This document shows positions 28,045 to 36,523 of a DNA stretch of 64,000 nt, piece after piece. A program made the position numbers and the translations under genes. Below the pieces are notes generated by a model. That model saw only the letters and a program-made list of their open reading frames with translations, searched no databases and was not told where the DNA came from. Within the stretch, counting starts at the first letter, position 1, and each line of letters begins with the position of its first letter. The DNA is from Rhodobacteraceae bacterium CCMM004 (GTDB lineage: Bacteria; Pseudomonadota; Alphaproteobacteria; Rhodobacterales; Rhodobacteraceae). The DNA lies in NCBI GenBank assembly GCA_004005435.1, contig RZWH01000002.1, positions 248,001-312,000 on the forward strand, given 5' to 3'.

Positions 28045-28956
28045 TCACCCCGCCCAGCGCAGCACGAGCGGATCGAGGGGGCGCAGGAGCTCCAGGAGCT
28101 GCGACCGGGCGGCCTCGGGCAGGGGCGGCACCGGGTGGCGGCAAGCGTCCGAGGTGATGACGCCGCCGGCCTTCATCGCCGCCTTGGCGGCGCGGAACCC
28201 GCATTGGCGGTTCTCGTGGTTGATCGCGGGCAGCACGCGGGCATATGTGGCCAGGGCCTCCGCCCGGCGACCGGCGGCGTGGTGGGTGACGACCGGCGCG
28301 ATCAGGTCGGGGATCATCGCCGACGTCATCGTGCCGGTGGCGCCCGCATCGAGGTCGGCCATCAGCGTGATGCCCTCCTCCCCGTCGAACGGCCCCTCGA
28401 TGATGTCGCCGCCCTCGGCGACGAGTTGAGCGAGCTTGGCCGCCGCGCCGGGGCACTCGATCTTGAAGAGCCGCACCTGCGCCACCTCCCGCGCCAGCCG
28501 CAGGAGGAGCGGCACCGACAGCTCCACCCCCGAGAGCGGCGCGTCCTGGACCATGATCGGCAGGCCCACCGCGCCCACCGCGCGCATCTGCTCCAGCGTC
28601 TGCACTGCCGTGCCGCGCATCGTGGCGCCGTGGTAGGGGGGCATCAGCATCACCATGGCCGCGCCCGCGTCGCGGGCCAGCCGGGCCCGCGCCACGGCGA
28701 TGGCGGTGGCGAAATGGCTGACGGTCACGATCACCGGCACGCGCCCCGCCACATGCTCCAGAGACAGCCGGGTCAGCGTCTCGCGCTCGTCGTCGGACAG
28801 GAGGAACTGCTCGGAGTAGTTCGCCAGGATACAGATGCCGTCGACTCCCTGGTCGACCATCAGGTCGAGCACCCGGCGCATCCCGTCCAGGTCGAGCGCG
28901 CCGTCCTCGTGGAACGGCGTGGGCGCCACGGGCCAGACCCCGCGATAGCGCGCCAT
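28045..28956 (-). CDS. Dihydrodipicolinate synthase-family aldolase/dehydratase
   Basis: A 303-residue TIM-barrel protein of the DapA/N-acetylneuraminate lyase family. The Schiff-base lysine is at about 165 (LFKIECPG), and the N-terminal part reads TPFHEDGALDLDGM. The tyrosine of the usual YN-P motif is replaced: the equivalent region reads IMVQDAP, which argues against true DapA and for a sugar-acid or keto-acid aldolase/dehydratase. The ATG at 28956 overlaps the stop of the upstream CoA-transferase by one base (TGATG), so the two act together. The GTG directly before the ATG could also be used. Confidence 0.88.
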   Translation of the reverse strand: MARYRGVWPVAPTPFHEDGALDLDGMRRVLDLMVDQGVDGICILANYSEQFLLSDDERETLTRLSLEHVAGRVPVIVTVSHFATAIAVARARLARDAGAAMVMLMPPYHGATMRGTAVQTLEQMRAVGAVGLPIMVQDAPLSGVELSVPLLLRLAREVAQVRLFKIECPGAAAKLAQLVAEGGDIIEGPFDGEEGITLMADLDAGATGTMTSAMIPDLIAPVVTHHAAGRRAEALATYARVLPAINHENRQCGFRAAKAAMKAGGVITSDACRHPVPPLPEAARSQLLELLRPLDPLVLRWAG

Positions 28957-30884
28957 CACCGCGGCCCTTCGAGAAAGCGGCGGGCGTCGGCCGCGCTTTC
29001 AAAGATGTGGGCGGCCTGGGACCGGCCAAACACCTTACCCAGCTTCAGCCGCATAAAGGCCGAGGCCGAATACCGGGTCGTGCTGCGGTAGAACCGGCGC
29101 TGCAACTCGGCCACCGCGGCCGCATAGGCATCCTCGATCTCGGGATAGATGACGGTCCCGTCGTAGTTGACGATGGCGTCTACGGGGTGGTCCAGGGGGC
29201 CGCAGACCGCCTCGACCCGGGCGACGATGCGGGCCACGTCGCCTCCGTTGCGGATGCGCAGCTTCTCCAGGTTGATGAACAGCCGCCGCGCCTCGGGGTC
29301 GAGTGCGATGCGGGTGTCGAGGTCGAGCGCCAGAAGGTCCACGTCCAGCCCCATGGGGGCGTCGGCGAAGATGCGCGCGTCCATCTCGGCCACGTCCTCG
29401 ATCACGGGGCGAAAGGCCATGCGGTCGAGCACATCGCGGCCCAGGTCCACGCCCGGCGCGATCTCGATCAGCTCCAGCCCATCGGGCCGCAGGCGGAACA
29501 CCGCGCGCTCGGTCACGAACAGCACCGGCTGCCCCAGGCGGGCGGCACGGGGCCCGAAGAACGTGACGTGCTCGACCGCCGCGACGAACTTCTGCACCCG
29601 CCCCTCGGTGCGGATGTCGACCCGGCCGTCCGCCACCCGCACGTCCAGCCCGACCGACGCGAAGGTCCCGGCGAACACCACGCGGCGCGCGTTCTGGCTG
29701 ATGTTGATGAAGCCGCCCGCCCCTGCCAGGCGCGGCCCGAACTTGGACACGTTCACCGACCCCTGGGCGTCCACCTCGGCCATGCCCAGGATGGCGATGT
29801 CCAGACCGCCGCCGTCGTAGAAGTCGAACTGCTGGTTCTGGGCGATCACCGCGTCGGTGTTGACCGCGGCGCCGAAGTCCAGCCCGCTGGCCGGTTGTCC
29901 GCCGATCACCCCGGGCTCGGCGGTCAGGGTGAGGTGGCTCAGAAGCCGCTCTTCGCCGGCCACCGCGGCCACGCCCTCGGGCATCCCGATGCCGAGGTTG
30001 ACGACGCCGTTCACCGGCAGTTCGAACGCGGCACGGCGGGCGATGACCTTGCGCGCGTCGAGCGGCAGGGTGCCGGTGTCCTCGCTCGGCGTGCGATAGC
30101 GGCCGGTGAAGGCGGGGGCGTAGGCGGTGGCGAAGGTCTGCATATGGTCGCCGGGCGCGGCCAGGACCACGGCATCGACCAGGGCGCCGGGGATCTCGAC
30201 CTCGCGGGGGTTGAGCGATCCGCGGGCGACCACCTGTTCCACCTGGACGATCACCACGCCGCCCGAGTTCTTGGCCGCCATCGCCTGGGCGAGGTTGTCG
30301 ATGGTCAGCGCCTCGTTCTCCATGGTGACGTTGCCCGCGGTGTCTGCGGTGCTGCCGCGCAGGAGGGCGACGTCGATCGGCAGGGCGCGGTAGAACAGCA
30401 CTTCCTCACCGTCGATCTCGATCAGCCGCACCAGGTCGTCCACAGTGGCGGCGTTGAGCTTGCCCCCGCCCTTTCTCGGATCGACGAAGGTTTCGAGACC
30501 GACGCGGCTGAGGGTGCCGGGCTTACCGGCGGCGATGTCGCGGTAGAGCTGGCTGATCACCCCCTGGGGCAGGTTGTAGGCCTGCAAGGCGCCCTCGGCC
30601 GCGAGGCGCCCGATCTTGGGGATGAGACCCCAGTGGCCGCCCACCACCCGGGCGAGGAGACCGGGCGGGGCCAGATGGTTCAGCCCCCGGTCGCGCCCGT
30701 CCCCCTGGCCCGCGGCAAAGAGGAGCGTCAGGTCGCGGGGGCCGCCCTGGTCGCGGAACCGCGCCCCGACCGCCTTGAGCAACGTCTCCGGGACGCCGAT
30801 CCCGACGAAGCCCGAGGTGGTCACGGTATCGCCATCGTGGATCAGCGCGGCGGCAGCCTCGGGCGTAACGGTCTTGTTCGGCAT
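28956..30884 (-). CDS. Acyl-CoA:acetate/3-ketoacid CoA-transferase (YdiF/Pct-like), extended
   Basis: A 642-residue family I CoA-transferase with fused alpha and beta halves. The catalytic glutamate is Glu 323 in the conserved AEPGVIGG. The N-terminal half contains TSGFVGIGVPETLL and the second half NLGIGMPEGVA. About 110 residues follow the usual end (about 530), with a domain reading VDAIVNYDGTVIYPE and YRSTTRYSASAFMRLKLGK that I do not recognise. It would move CoA between short acids. It is the first gene of an operon with the DapA-like gene, so it may activate or deactivate the acid that the aldolase makes or uses. Confidence 0.88.
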   Translation of the reverse strand: MPNKTVTPEAAAALIHDGDTVTTSGFVGIGVPETLLKAVGARFRDQGGPRDLTLLFAAGQGDGRDRGLNHLAPPGLLARVVGGHWGLIPKIGRLAAEGALQAYNLPQGVISQLYRDIAAGKPGTLSRVGLETFVDPRKGGGKLNAATVDDLVRLIEIDGEEVLFYRALPIDVALLRGSTADTAGNVTMENEALTIDNLAQAMAAKNSGGVVIVQVEQVVARGSLNPREVEIPGALVDAVVLAAPGDHMQTFATAYAPAFTGRYRTPSEDTGTLPLDARKVIARRAAFELPVNGVVNLGIGMPEGVAAVAGEERLLSHLTLTAEPGVIGGQPASGLDFGAAVNTDAVIAQNQQFDFYDGGGLDIAILGMAEVDAQGSVNVSKFGPRLAGAGGFINISQNARRVVFAGTFASVGLDVRVADGRVDIRTEGRVQKFVAAVEHVTFFGPRAARLGQPVLFVTERAVFRLRPDGLELIEIAPGVDLGRDVLDRMAFRPVIEDVAEMDARIFADAPMGLDVDLLALDLDTRIALDPEARRLFINLEKLRIRNGGDVARIVARVEAVCGPLDHPVDAIVNYDGTVIYPEIEDAYAAAVAELQRRFYRSTTRYSASAFMRLKLGKVFGRSQAAHIFESAADARRFLEGPR

Positions 30885-31110
30885 GGCGCTCCTCCCCGGG
30901 TCCGAGGGTGGCAGAGGCGGCGCCGCCGGGCAATGCCCCGTCGCCCCCGGGTCCGGCTCGGAGGCGGGCGCCCGAAAACGGTCCACCCGGAAATCGCGCC
31001 CCGCCCCCCTGGGCGGCGGCGCCCTTCTGTCTGAGGCGGGAGGGGCAGCCCCACGCCGGATACCGCCCCAAAGCTCCCTCAGCCCCCGCGCCCCGCCCGG
31101 CGTCAACGCC

Positions 31111-31234
31111 GGGCAGCGCCGTCCCGCCCCCCCGGGGCGGCGCTTTTGGCGAAGGTGGTTCAGTCGTCGCGGCGTGGATGCTTCCGGCACCGTCGCGCGC
31201 CGCTGGACCCCGCCCCGGCGGGACGGCGCCGCCC
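31111..31234 (-). repeat. Dispersed repeat copy E (inverted)
   Basis: Same element on the minus strand, single copy, with terminal inverted repeats (one end changed to GGCGGCGCCGTCCCGCC). It occupies the 525-base gap 30885-31409. The rest of that gap (30885-31110 and 31235-31409) shows no gene. Confidence 0.78.
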
Positions 31235-31409
31235 TTCTCGCAAAGCGACTGCGGTTCACCCCATGCGACATCTGTTCCGGGTCGCCGCCGTCCCACCCGG
31301 GGGGCGGCTCGACGCGCCGACACGGTCTCCGCTCCGTCGGAGCGGATCGGAGAGCTTGCGCGTCAACACCGCGCAATAGGCCCGCGCCCAGACCCGGCGC
31401 TGCCCGCGG

Positions 31410-31754
31410 TCAGACCTCCTCGACCGTCACGGTGTCGCGGTCGTAGAAGGCCATGTGCCCGGCGATTTCGGCCACCCCGTCCTTGGGCGCCTCATAGCTC
31501 CAGGCGGCATCGGGCAGGATCACGCTCTTGGTCTGGATCGAATAGTGCGTCGCGTCGCCCTTGTGCGGGCAGTGGCTGACCTTGGCGCTCTCGTCGAGAA
31601 AGGCCATGGCGATGTCGGCGCGCGGAAAATAGACCACCGGCGGGTATTCGCCCTCGCGCAGCATCAGCACGCGCGCGCTCTCGCCGATCACTGCGCCGCC
31701 AGCCCGCACCACCCAGGTGCCCGGGATCTCTTCGATGGTAATGTGATCGGCCAT
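31410..31754 (-). CDS. DUF427 domain protein
   Basis: A 114-residue protein matching the DUF427 family. Hallmarks are the Cys-Pro-His-Lys-Gly-Asp segment (SHCPHKGDATHYS) and AAWSYEAPK, which may form a ligand or metal site in a small beta-barrel. It is cytoplasmic with no membrane segment. GGAGGCGGC precedes the ATG at 31754. The biochemical role of the family is unknown. It probably stands alone, about 60 bases from the end of the aminopeptidase gene. Confidence 0.88.
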   Translation of the reverse strand: MADHITIEEIPGTWVVRAGGAVIGESARVLMLREGEYPPVVYFPRADIAMAFLDESAKVSHCPHKGDATHYSIQTKSVILPDAAWSYEAPKDGVAEIAGHMAFYDRDTVTVEEV

Positions 31755-31815
31755 GCCGCCTCCCTCGCGCCCGCGTGCGGCGCGACGGTAACACCTGACC
31801 TGCGACAGGCAAGTG

Positions 31816-33630
31816 TCAAAGCGGCGCCGTCGCCCGGGCCAGCCAGTCGGCGACCGCCCCGCTCACCCGGTCGGCCAACCGCGCCGCGACCTCCGCATGG
31901 TAGCTGTCGATCCAGGCGCGTTCGTCCGACGACAGGGCGTCGACGTCGATCAACCGCCGGTCGATGGGCACCCAGGTCAGCGTGCGAAAGGCCAGCATCT
32001 CGCGCCCCGGATCCGCGGTGTCGAGGGGCGGCGCCGGGATCACCGCCACCAGGTTCTCGATGCGGATGCCGAACTCCCCCTCGCGGTAGTAGCCGGGCTC
32101 GTTCGACAGGATCATGCCGGGCTCCAGCGCCACCTCGCTGATCCGGCTCAGCCTTTGCGGCCCCTCGTGGACGCCCAGATAGACGCCGACGCCGTGACCC
32201 GTCCCGTGGTCGTAGTCCTGACCGGCCATCCACAGGGGCGCGCGCGCCACCGCGTCCAGGTCGCGCCCGGCCAGGCCCCGGGGCCAGCGCAGGCGGCTCA
32301 CAGCGATCATGCCCCTGAGGACACGCGTGAAACAAGCGCGCTCTTCGGCGCTGGGCGTGCCGACGGCGACAGTGCGGGTGATGTCGGTGGTGCCGTCGAG
32401 ATACTGCCCCCCCGAGTCCACCAGCAGCAGATCGCCCTCCGCCAGCGCCCGGTCGGTCTCCTCGGTGACGCGGTAGTGGACGATGGCGCCGTTCGGCCCG
32501 CTGCCCGCGATGGTGTCGAAGCTGATGTCCTTCAGCGCGTTGGTGGCGCGGCGGGCGCCTTCGAGCGCGCGGACCACATCGGTCTCGGTCACCCGCTTGC
32601 CCGCCGCCGCCTCGGCCGCGGCGCCGTCGAGCCAGGCCAGGAACGCCACCATCGCCGCGCCGTCGCGCAGATGCGCCTCGGCGGTCGCGGCGATCTCGGC
32701 GGCGGTCTTGGCCGCCTTGGGCAGGAGGCAGGGATCGTCGCCCCAGGCGATCTCGACCCCGGCGGAGGTCAGCGCCTGGGCGACCGCCACCGGCGCCGTC
32801 GACCTGTCCACCCGCACCGGCCCGGCGAGAGAGACCATCGCCGCCTCGAAGGACGCCGGCGGCAACACCGCGACGTCGGGGCCCAGGTGGTCGGCGAGGT
32901 CCGCGAGCTTCGCCGGGTCGGCAAAGAGCCGCACCGCCCCGCCCGCGTCGACGATGGCAAAGCCCTGGAGCACCGGGAACCGCGGCAGGTCGCTGCCGCG
33001 GATGTTGAGGAGCCAGCAGATCGAATCGGGCTGGGTCAGCACCGCCGCCGCCTGGCCAGCCTCGGCCAGGATCGCGCCGATCCTCCGCCGCTTCTCCGCG
33101 GCCGTGGCGCCGGCCAGGTCGTCGGGATAGGCCACCGCGCGACCGCTCGGCGGATCGGGCCTGTCCGCCCACACCGCATCCAGCGGGTTGGCCACCGGCA
33201 CCGCCGCGATCCCCGCGGGGGTCAGCGCCGCCTCCAGCCGCGCGATCTCGGCCGGGGTATGGAGCCACGGGTCGAAGCCGACGCGCGCCCCCTCCGCCAG
33301 CCGCTGGGCCAGCCACGGCCCCGGCTGCGTCGCGGGCCAGTCCACGGGGGTGAAGACGTCGGCCACCTGCGCCTTGACCTGGACCCGGTAGCGGCCGTCG
33401 ACGAACACGCCCGCCGCCTCGGCCGTCACCGCCGCCAGCCCGGCCGACCCGGTGAACCCGGTGAGCCACGCGAGCCGCGCGTCGCAGGGCGCCACATGCT
33501 CGCCCTGATGCGCGTCGGCCCGGGGCACGAGAAAGGCGTCGAGCCCGTCCTCCGCCATCTGCGCACGCAGCGCGGCCAGGCGCGGCGGACCGGTCTCGGG
33601 CGTCGTCTCGGCCTCGAAGCTCTGAAACAT
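31816..33630 (-). CDS. pepP: Xaa-Pro aminopeptidase, M24B family
   Basis: A 604-residue metallopeptidase that removes an N-terminal residue before proline. It has three domains like eukaryotic-type aminopeptidase P: two creatinase N-domains (about 1-300) and a pita-bread catalytic domain (about 310-550). The two-metal ligands are seen as LVDSGGQYLDGTTDITRT (Asp, Asp), GTGHGVGVYLGVHEGP (His), ILSNEPGYY (Glu) and GIRIENLV (Glu). The length fits this long subtype rather than the 440-residue E. coli PepP. Cytoplasmic. Its upstream region holds the palindromes at 33700-33742. Confidence 0.93.
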   Translation of the reverse strand: MFQSFEAETTPETGPPRLAALRAQMAEDGLDAFLVPRADAHQGEHVAPCDARLAWLTGFTGSAGLAAVTAEAAGVFVDGRYRVQVKAQVADVFTPVDWPATQPGPWLAQRLAEGARVGFDPWLHTPAEIARLEAALTPAGIAAVPVANPLDAVWADRPDPPSGRAVAYPDDLAGATAAEKRRRIGAILAEAGQAAAVLTQPDSICWLLNIRGSDLPRFPVLQGFAIVDAGGAVRLFADPAKLADLADHLGPDVAVLPPASFEAAMVSLAGPVRVDRSTAPVAVAQALTSAGVEIAWGDDPCLLPKAAKTAAEIAATAEAHLRDGAAMVAFLAWLDGAAAEAAAGKRVTETDVVRALEGARRATNALKDISFDTIAGSGPNGAIVHYRVTEETDRALAEGDLLLVDSGGQYLDGTTDITRTVAVGTPSAEERACFTRVLRGMIAVSRLRWPRGLAGRDLDAVARAPLWMAGQDYDHGTGHGVGVYLGVHEGPQRLSRISEVALEPGMILSNEPGYYREGEFGIRIENLVAVIPAPPLDTADPGREMLAFRTLTWVPIDRRLIDVDALSSDERAWIDSYHAEVAARLADRVSGAVADWLARATAPL

Positions 33631-33699
33631 TGGGCGCGTTCACCTCCCGTAACGTCGCGCCGACAGAACCGCATGGGACGGCCGAGGGCAAGAGGCGCC

Positions 33700-33742
33700 G
33701 CAAATCGCACGATTTGCCGCCGGACATCGTGCGATGTCCGGC
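33700..33742. repeat. Two adjacent palindromes related to the 492-608 array
   Basis: GCAAATC-GCAC-GATTTGC (33700-33717) and an 11-base arm pair GCCGGACATCG / CGATGTCCGGC (33719-33742). The first shares its arms with 518-535; the second resembles 492-517 and 587-608. They lie just after the ClC stop and upstream of pepP, so they may end ClC transcription or structure the pepP leader. Confidence 0.6.
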
Positions 33743-33750
33743 CCCCCGCC

Positions 33751-35439
33751 TCAGCTGTGCTCTTCGGCCGCCGTGGCGGCCAGCGCGCGGTTATAGGCCC
33801 TCAGCGCGTCGACGTGGAACAGCGCCCCCATGATCTCGGGCGCCTCGCCCTTGGCGCCCATGGTCACGACCGGCAGAAACGCCCTCTGCGTTTGGTCGAA
33901 CATCGGCAGCGCCGCCTCCAGCGTGGCGTTCCCCTCGATGAAGTCGCCCGCCTCGATCGCCTCCCACATGGCGTCGTTGGGGGCGGCGCGGGGGTCTTGC
34001 GGCTTGCGCATCACGTTCTGCACCCGGAACATCGACAACAGATAGGCCTGAGGCCCCTTGGCCAGATGGATCTTGCGCCGCTCCAATTGCGTGAGAAAGA
34101 ACGACCGAGTCACCAGGCGCGAGCACAGAACCGTCGACATCGACACCGCCACCATCACCGCGAGTCCCGTCTGCCAGTCGCCCGTCAGCTCGAACACGAT
34201 CAACGTGGTCGAGATTGGCGCGCCCAGCACCGCCGCCGCCACCGCCCCCATGCCCGCGAGCGCATAGAGCGTCTCGGACCCCGACACGTTCGGGAACATC
34301 GCCGTGGCGATCAGGCCGAAGGCGAGGCCCGTCAGCGCCCCCACCATGAGCGAGGGCGAGAACACGCCGCCGCCCATGCGCCCGCCCATGGTGATCGACA
34401 AGGCGGCCACCTTAACCACGCAGAACAGCACCGCCTGATCCAGCGTCAGCTGCCCGGTCAGCGCCCGCGACGTGGTTTCGTAGCCCACTCCGATGATGTG
34501 CGGATACCAGATCGCGATGAGGCCCAGCAGCGCCCCCGCGATACCGGGGCGCAGCCACCTTGGCAGTCCGACGCGCCGCTGCCAGTGGCTGGCCAGGTCC
34601 TCGGTCCACAGGACCGACCGGATCAGCACCACCGCCACCAGCCCCGACACGAGACCCAGCATCAGGAACGCCGGAAGCTCCTGATAGAACGACAGGGTGC
34701 CGTCCTCGACCAGCCGGAACTGGGTCACGTCGCCGAACTCCAGCCGGTTGATGACCGTGCCTGCGGCCGAGGCGATGACGATGGGGGCAAAGGCGTGCAT
34801 GGCAAAGTGGCGCAGCACCACCTCCAGCGCGAACAGGGCGCCCGCGATGGGGGCATTGAACGAGGCCGACACCGCCGCCGCCACGGCGCAGCCCAGAAGG
34901 TCGCGGCCGGTGATCCCGTCCGCGCGCATCCGGTCCGAGACCCAGGTGGCGATGACCCCCGCCAGATGCACCACCGGCCCCTCGCGACCCGACGACCCCC
35001 CTGCCCCCAGCGTGATCAGCGACGCCGCGGCCGAGGCCAGGCCGGCCCGCGTCTCCACCCGCCCGTCGTGCAGCGCCGCACCCTCGATCACGTCCGCGAC
35101 CGAGCGCACGCGGCCGTCAGGGGTAAAGCGGTGGAGGATGAGCCCCACCACCAGCCCGCCGCAGATCGGGATCGTCAGCAGCAGCCACCAAGGCAGCGTC
35201 GCGGCATAGGTATGGAACTGCGCGATGTCGCCCGACCCGTAGAGCAGCGCCTGCAGCGCCTCGATTCCCTTGCGAAAGAACAGCGCTGCAAAGCCCGCAG
35301 CGATGCCCACGGCCAGCGCGATGAACCAGAACGTGATCTGCCCTGGTCCTCGGTCGCGCAGGACGCGCCAGCCGTCTCGGCACGCCCCGGTCGCCCGGCC
35401 GAGGCTGCGGATCCAAGCGCGCGGTGCCCCGGTGGACAT
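33751..35439 (-). CDS. ClC-family chloride channel/antiporter
   Basis: A 562-residue membrane protein with about 18 helical segments in two repeats. The selectivity/gating motif reads GSSGREGP (about 149-156), keeping the external gating glutamate of H+/Cl- exchangers. A second GxFxP-type loop is GGGVFSPSLMVG. About 110 residues after the membrane part include VMRKPQDPRAAP and DQTQRAFLPVV, a partial CBS-like regulatory region. The start MSTGAPRAW at 35439 follows a GGGAGAACC site. It probably aids pH or osmotic balance. Its gate subtype cannot be assigned further. Confidence 0.88.
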   Translation of the reverse strand: MSTGAPRAWIRSLGRATGACRDGWRVLRDRGPGQITFWFIALAVGIAAGFAALFFRKGIEALQALLYGSGDIAQFHTYAATLPWWLLLTIPICGGLVVGLILHRFTPDGRVRSVADVIEGAALHDGRVETRAGLASAAASLITLGAGGSSGREGPVVHLAGVIATWVSDRMRADGITGRDLLGCAVAAAVSASFNAPIAGALFALEVVLRHFAMHAFAPIVIASAAGTVINRLEFGDVTQFRLVEDGTLSFYQELPAFLMLGLVSGLVAVVLIRSVLWTEDLASHWQRRVGLPRWLRPGIAGALLGLIAIWYPHIIGVGYETTSRALTGQLTLDQAVLFCVVKVAALSITMGGRMGGGVFSPSLMVGALTGLAFGLIATAMFPNVSGSETLYALAGMGAVAAAVLGAPISTTLIVFELTGDWQTGLAVMVAVSMSTVLCSRLVTRSFFLTQLERRKIHLAKGPQAYLLSMFRVQNVMRKPQDPRAAPNDAMWEAIEAGDFIEGNATLEAALPMFDQTQRAFLPVVTMGAKGEAPEIMGALFHVDALRAYNRALAATAAEEHS

Positions 35440-35502
35440 CGGTTCTCCCTCGCGGGCGCGGGGGCGGGATCCCGGACGGCCCGCCCGGCCCGGGATCGGC
35501 TC

Positions 35503-35544
35503 GGCGCGGGGCCCCTTGGGCCGCGCCTTTTTCCCTTGTAGAAC
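35503..35544 (+). promoter_or_regulatory. Hairpin with T tract and promoter of the NTF2-like gene
   Basis: A stem GGCGCGG / CCGCGCC (35503-35527) is followed by TTTTT. Overlapping it is a good promoter: -35 TTGGGC (35516-35521), 17-base spacer, -10 TAGAAC (35539-35544). The gap also holds GATCCCGG / CCGGGATC (35468-35497). Confidence 0.45.
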
Positions 35545-35586
35545 AGGGGGCACCGCAGCGCAAAGCGGCAAACCGGAGTGCGCCTC

Positions 35587-36066
35587 ATGCCCCTCGCCGA
35601 CCCGGCGGAGATGCCACAGGAGTTCGCCCGCGCCTGGGCGGCACGGGACGCCGCGGCGCTGGCGGCGCTCTTTGCCGAGGACGCCGATTTCGTCAACGTC
35701 GTCGGTCTCTGGTGGCGCGACCGAGGGGCGATCGAACGGGCGCATCGCTACGGGCTCACGACGTTCTTCCGCGACAGCGTGCTGCGGGTCGGGCGGGTCG
35801 CGGTGCGCGATCTGGGCGCGGTGGCGGTGGTGCACGCGCGGATGCATCTGAGCGGCCAGATCGGCCCCGACGGGCGCGCCGCCGGTCCCCGCAGCACGAT
35901 CCTCAGCTTCGTCCTGCACCGGAGCGGGCCGGGATGGACCTGCGTGTCGGCCCAGAACACCGACGTGGTGCCGGGGGCCGAGACCCATGTGGCCGAGGGC
36001 GGCACGCTCCGCCCTCGGGACTATCGCGCATCCGACCGGGACGGCGACACCGGCCCCCCACCCTGA
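35587..36066 (+). CDS. NTF2-like / SgcJ-EcaC family protein
   Basis: A 159-residue protein with one SnoaL/NTF2-like cone fold, opening EFARAWAARDAAALAALFAEDADFVNVVG, the usual start for SgcJ/EcaC-type hydrolases or isomerases. HARMHLSGQIG and SAQNTDVVPG contribute later strands. The ATG at 35587 was chosen since GGAG lies 8 bases upstream; the GTG at 35578 lies too near. Not enough is known to assign a substrate. It is transcribed from the divergent region shared with the ClC gene. Confidence 0.75.
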   Translation: MPLADPAEMPQEFARAWAARDAAALAALFAEDADFVNVVGLWWRDRGAIERAHRYGLTTFFRDSVLRVGRVAVRDLGAVAVVHARMHLSGQIGPDGRAAGPRSTILSFVLHRSGPGWTCVSAQNTDVVPGAETHVAEGGTLRPRDYRASDRDGDTGPPP

Positions 36067-36159
36067 CCCTCCCCCGCTCCACTTCCGCGGAAGGTCGATC
36101 CCGAGGATCCGAGGCTGGCGGCGAACCGCTCCCCCGTGCAGCTCTCCAACGGGCGCCAA

Positions 36160-36275
36160 GGCCAGCAACCGGCCCGCCGGGGCGCGATCGTGCGACGTGC
36201 GATGGTCTTGAGAGCACAGACGTCGGGAACGATGCGCCGTCCTCGCCAAAAGCGCCGCCAGAGGGCGGGTCCGGC
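36160..36275 (+). repeat. Dispersed repeat copy G (degenerate)
   Basis: Recognisable interior (CCTCGCCAAAAGCGCCGCC) but eroded ends, without the terminal inverted repeats. It precedes copy F in the 457-base gap 36067-36523, which contains no gene. Confidence 0.55.
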
Positions 36276-36343
36276 GTATCCACCGGGCCTCGCGGGGGGG
36301 GGCCATGACCCCCGCGCCCCTCCACCGTTTCCGCGGTCGTGCT

Positions 36344-36465
36344 GAAGGCGGCGTCGTCCCGCCGGGGCTCCGGCCGAGCAACGCGCGAGCGGCTCACAAG
36401 CATCGACGCCGGGGCGCCTCCACCGTCTTCGCCAAAAGCGCCGCCCCGAGGCGGCGGCGCTGCCC
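36344..36465 (+). repeat. Dispersed repeat copy F (degenerate)
   Basis: Keeps TCTTCGCCAAAAGCGCCGCC and a right end GGCGGCGCTGCCC, but the left end is altered to GGCGGCGTCGTCCCGCC. It starts 184 bases after copy G and ends near the recN stop. Confidence 0.6.
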
Positions 36466-36523
36466 CGCGTGCCGCCGGGCGGGGCGTTGGGGATACGGCG
36501 GCGCGCGACATCGCGCGCCCAGG

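Noticed and set aside
31813-35541. Plus-strand open frame of 1242 codons over pepP and the ClC gene
   Set aside because: Composition is Arg/Gly/His-rich, with no domain. It is the complement of two clear genes on the minus strand.
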